Positions 12,458 to 13,382 of a DNA stretch of 13,382 nt are shown in pieces. The stretch is from positions 1-13,382 of the forward strand of contig CAVINP010000049.1 of NCBI GenBank assembly GCA_963643985.1. The letters are read 5' to 3'. Every line of letters starts with the position of its first letter. Positions within the stretch are counted from its first letter, which is position 1. Origin of the DNA: SFTH01 sp963643985 (lineage in GTDB: Bacteria > Bacillota > Clostridia > Christensenellales > Aristaeellaceae). Under the pieces are notes generated by a model. The model was not told the DNA's origin and did not search any database. It saw only the letters and a list, made by a program, of their open reading frames with translations. Made by a program: the position numbers and the translations under genes.

Positions 12458-13330
12458 ATGGAGACATACGATCTCAAGCGCAGCTTTGAAATGGATAATC
12501 TCATGATATCGCCGACGCACGTGCGCATCGAACGGCTCTCTCTCATCATTGCGGCGCATCGGCACTCCAACAGCAGCTATGAGATACACTATACGTCTTC
12601 AGGACACGGACGCGTGCTCATCGGCGACAGCGCCTATGCGGTCGAGCCGGGGCAGATCTACGTCACGGGGCCGAACGTGCTGCACGCGCAGTTTTCCGAT
12701 GAAAATGATCCGGTGATCGAGAGATGCCTGTTTCTGAACTGTCGTACGGTGCGCACAAAGCAGGAGAGGCACAGCGTGCTGTCCACCTTTCGGGATACGC
12801 ATTTCTGGATCGGCGCCGACACGCACCGGCTGGGGGATATGCTGATGGCGCTGATTGAGGAGCGCAGGCGCGGGGATGCGGACATGGAAGAGATGAGCGA
12901 GGCACTGCTGCGGCAGATCATCGTGACGCTCAACCGCTGCTACCGCGAGAATGCTGCCATGCCCGACGTCCTGCCGCCGCAGCCGGACGCGGTGGGCGAC
13001 GAGAGCCGATTGTATCCGCTCGTGGAGGACGCGTTTTTCTACCATTATAAGGAACTGCGGCTGACGGACCTGGCCGAGCTTCTCAGCCTCAGCACGCGCC
13101 AGACCCAGCGCTTTCTGCTCAGCCACTACGGCAAGTCCTTCACGCAGAAGCGCACGGACGCGCAGATGGCCGCCACGCGCGAACTGCTGCGCAACACGGA
13201 TCTCGGCATCACGCAGATCGCCGAACGTGCGGGCTTTTCCTCCGTGGAGCACTTCTCCACGGCGTTTCGAAGGTACCACGGCTGCTCCCCCAGGGCATTC
13301 CGGAAAAGCGAAAGGGAAGACAGGAATTAG
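12458..13330 (+). CDS. AraC/XylS-family transcriptional regulator with N-terminal cupin domain
   Basis: The 290-residue protein has an N-terminal cupin-like sensor (about 20-95: HRHSNSSYEIHYTSSGHGRV and YAVEPGQIYVTGPNVLH) and a C-terminal pair of helix-turn-helices. The first is LRLTDLAELLSLSTRQTQRF (200-219), the second GITQIAERAGFSSVEHFSTA (250-269), ending with the family hallmark FRRYHGCSPRAFRK. Such proteins usually bind a sugar or related ligand and activate catabolic promoters. The ATG at 12458 has GGAGGGG 7 bases upstream. It is divergent from the zinc dehydrogenase gene, its most likely target; the direct repeat before the importer promoter is a second candidate. The ligand is unknown. 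There is no clear terminator in the 52 bases left after the stop. Confidence 0.93.
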   Translation: METYDLKRSFEMDNLMISPTHVRIERLSLIIAAHRHSNSSYEIHYTSSGHGRVLIGDSAYAVEPGQIYVTGPNVLHAQFSDENDPVIERCLFLNCRTVRTKQERHSVLSTFRDTHFWIGADTHRLGDMLMALIEERRRGDADMEEMSEALLRQIIVTLNRCYRENAAMPDVLPPQPDAVGDESRLYPLVEDAFFYHYKELRLTDLAELLSLSTRQTQRFLLSHYGKSFTQKRTDAQMAATRELLRNTDLGITQIAERAGFSSVEHFSTAFRRYHGCSPRAFRKSEREDRN

Positions 13331-13382
13331 AGCGTGTTTCTAAATTCGCCACGATGCATTTTCGGCGTCTTTGCCTGCATTT
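13331..13382. other. Right-edge non-coding end
   Basis: Starting at the last base of the AraC stop codon the sequence reads GAGCGTGTTTCTAAA, wording that reminds me of the terminal repeats of some IS5/IS1182-type insertion sequences. Only 52 bases are visible and no transposase is in view, so this is only a note. No terminator for the AraC gene is seen. Confidence 0.2.

Noticed and set aside
1..13382. tRNA, rRNA, CRISPR arrays and transposase genes
   Set aside because: I looked for tRNA-like cloverleaf ends, regularly spaced repeats and transposase motifs and saw none; the only mobile-looking items are the palindromic repeat near the left edge and the weak IS-end resemblance at the right edge.

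Overview
The window looks like a piece of the chromosome of a GC-rich anaerobic member of the Bacillota, probably an uncultured gut Clostridia relative. This rests on AAGGAGG-type ribosome sites, TTGACA/TATAAT promoters, an oxygen-sensitive glycyl radical enzyme (GRE), a CcpA-like cre box, and an intergenic palindromic repeat of a kind I remember from gut Clostridia. The taxon is an inference; there is no rRNA gene or other marker here.

Layout. Positions 1-68 hold the last codons of a plus-strand gene, then a strong terminator and a palindrome-rich dispersed repeat (about 154-258). From 9604 down to 341 all genes lie on the minus strand, in this order of transcription: GRE activase (9604-8876), GRE (8818-6440), then a CUT2 (ribose/galactose-type) ABC importer made of a two-domain ATPase (6102-4612), permease A (4597-3635), permease B (3608-2607) and substrate-binding protein (2462-1422), and finally an aldo/keto reductase (1345-341). 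Separate promoters precede the activase, the ATPase and the binding-protein gene. A ROK-family regulator (9917-11050) is divergent from the activase, behind a leader that holds a probable 27-codon upstream ORF. A zinc-dependent medium-chain dehydrogenase (12307-11246, minus) and an AraC-family regulator (12458-13330, plus) form a second divergent pair.

How the genes may work together. The importer would bring in an unphosphorylated sugar, polyol or related compound. No sugar kinase or aldolase is visible, so the GRE could act on the free compound as a C-O-cleaving dehydratase or lyase. The two oxidoreductases would oxidise the substrate and/or reduce the carbonyl product, balancing NAD(P)H. 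ROK and AraC would sense substrate or intermediate, and the cre-like box suggests carbon catabolite repression of the binding protein. The substrate is not identifiable from the sequence.

The most promising new biology is the GRE. It has the thiyl-cysteine C-x-E motif of dehydratase-type GREs (G-C-Q-E-P), but its radical loop reads R-I-H-G-T instead of the usual R-V-x-G-Y, and it is paired with an activase lacking the extra ferredoxin-type clusters common in activases of non-PFL GREs. Together with a kinase-less importer and two dehydrogenases this looks like a catabolic pathway I cannot match to one I know.
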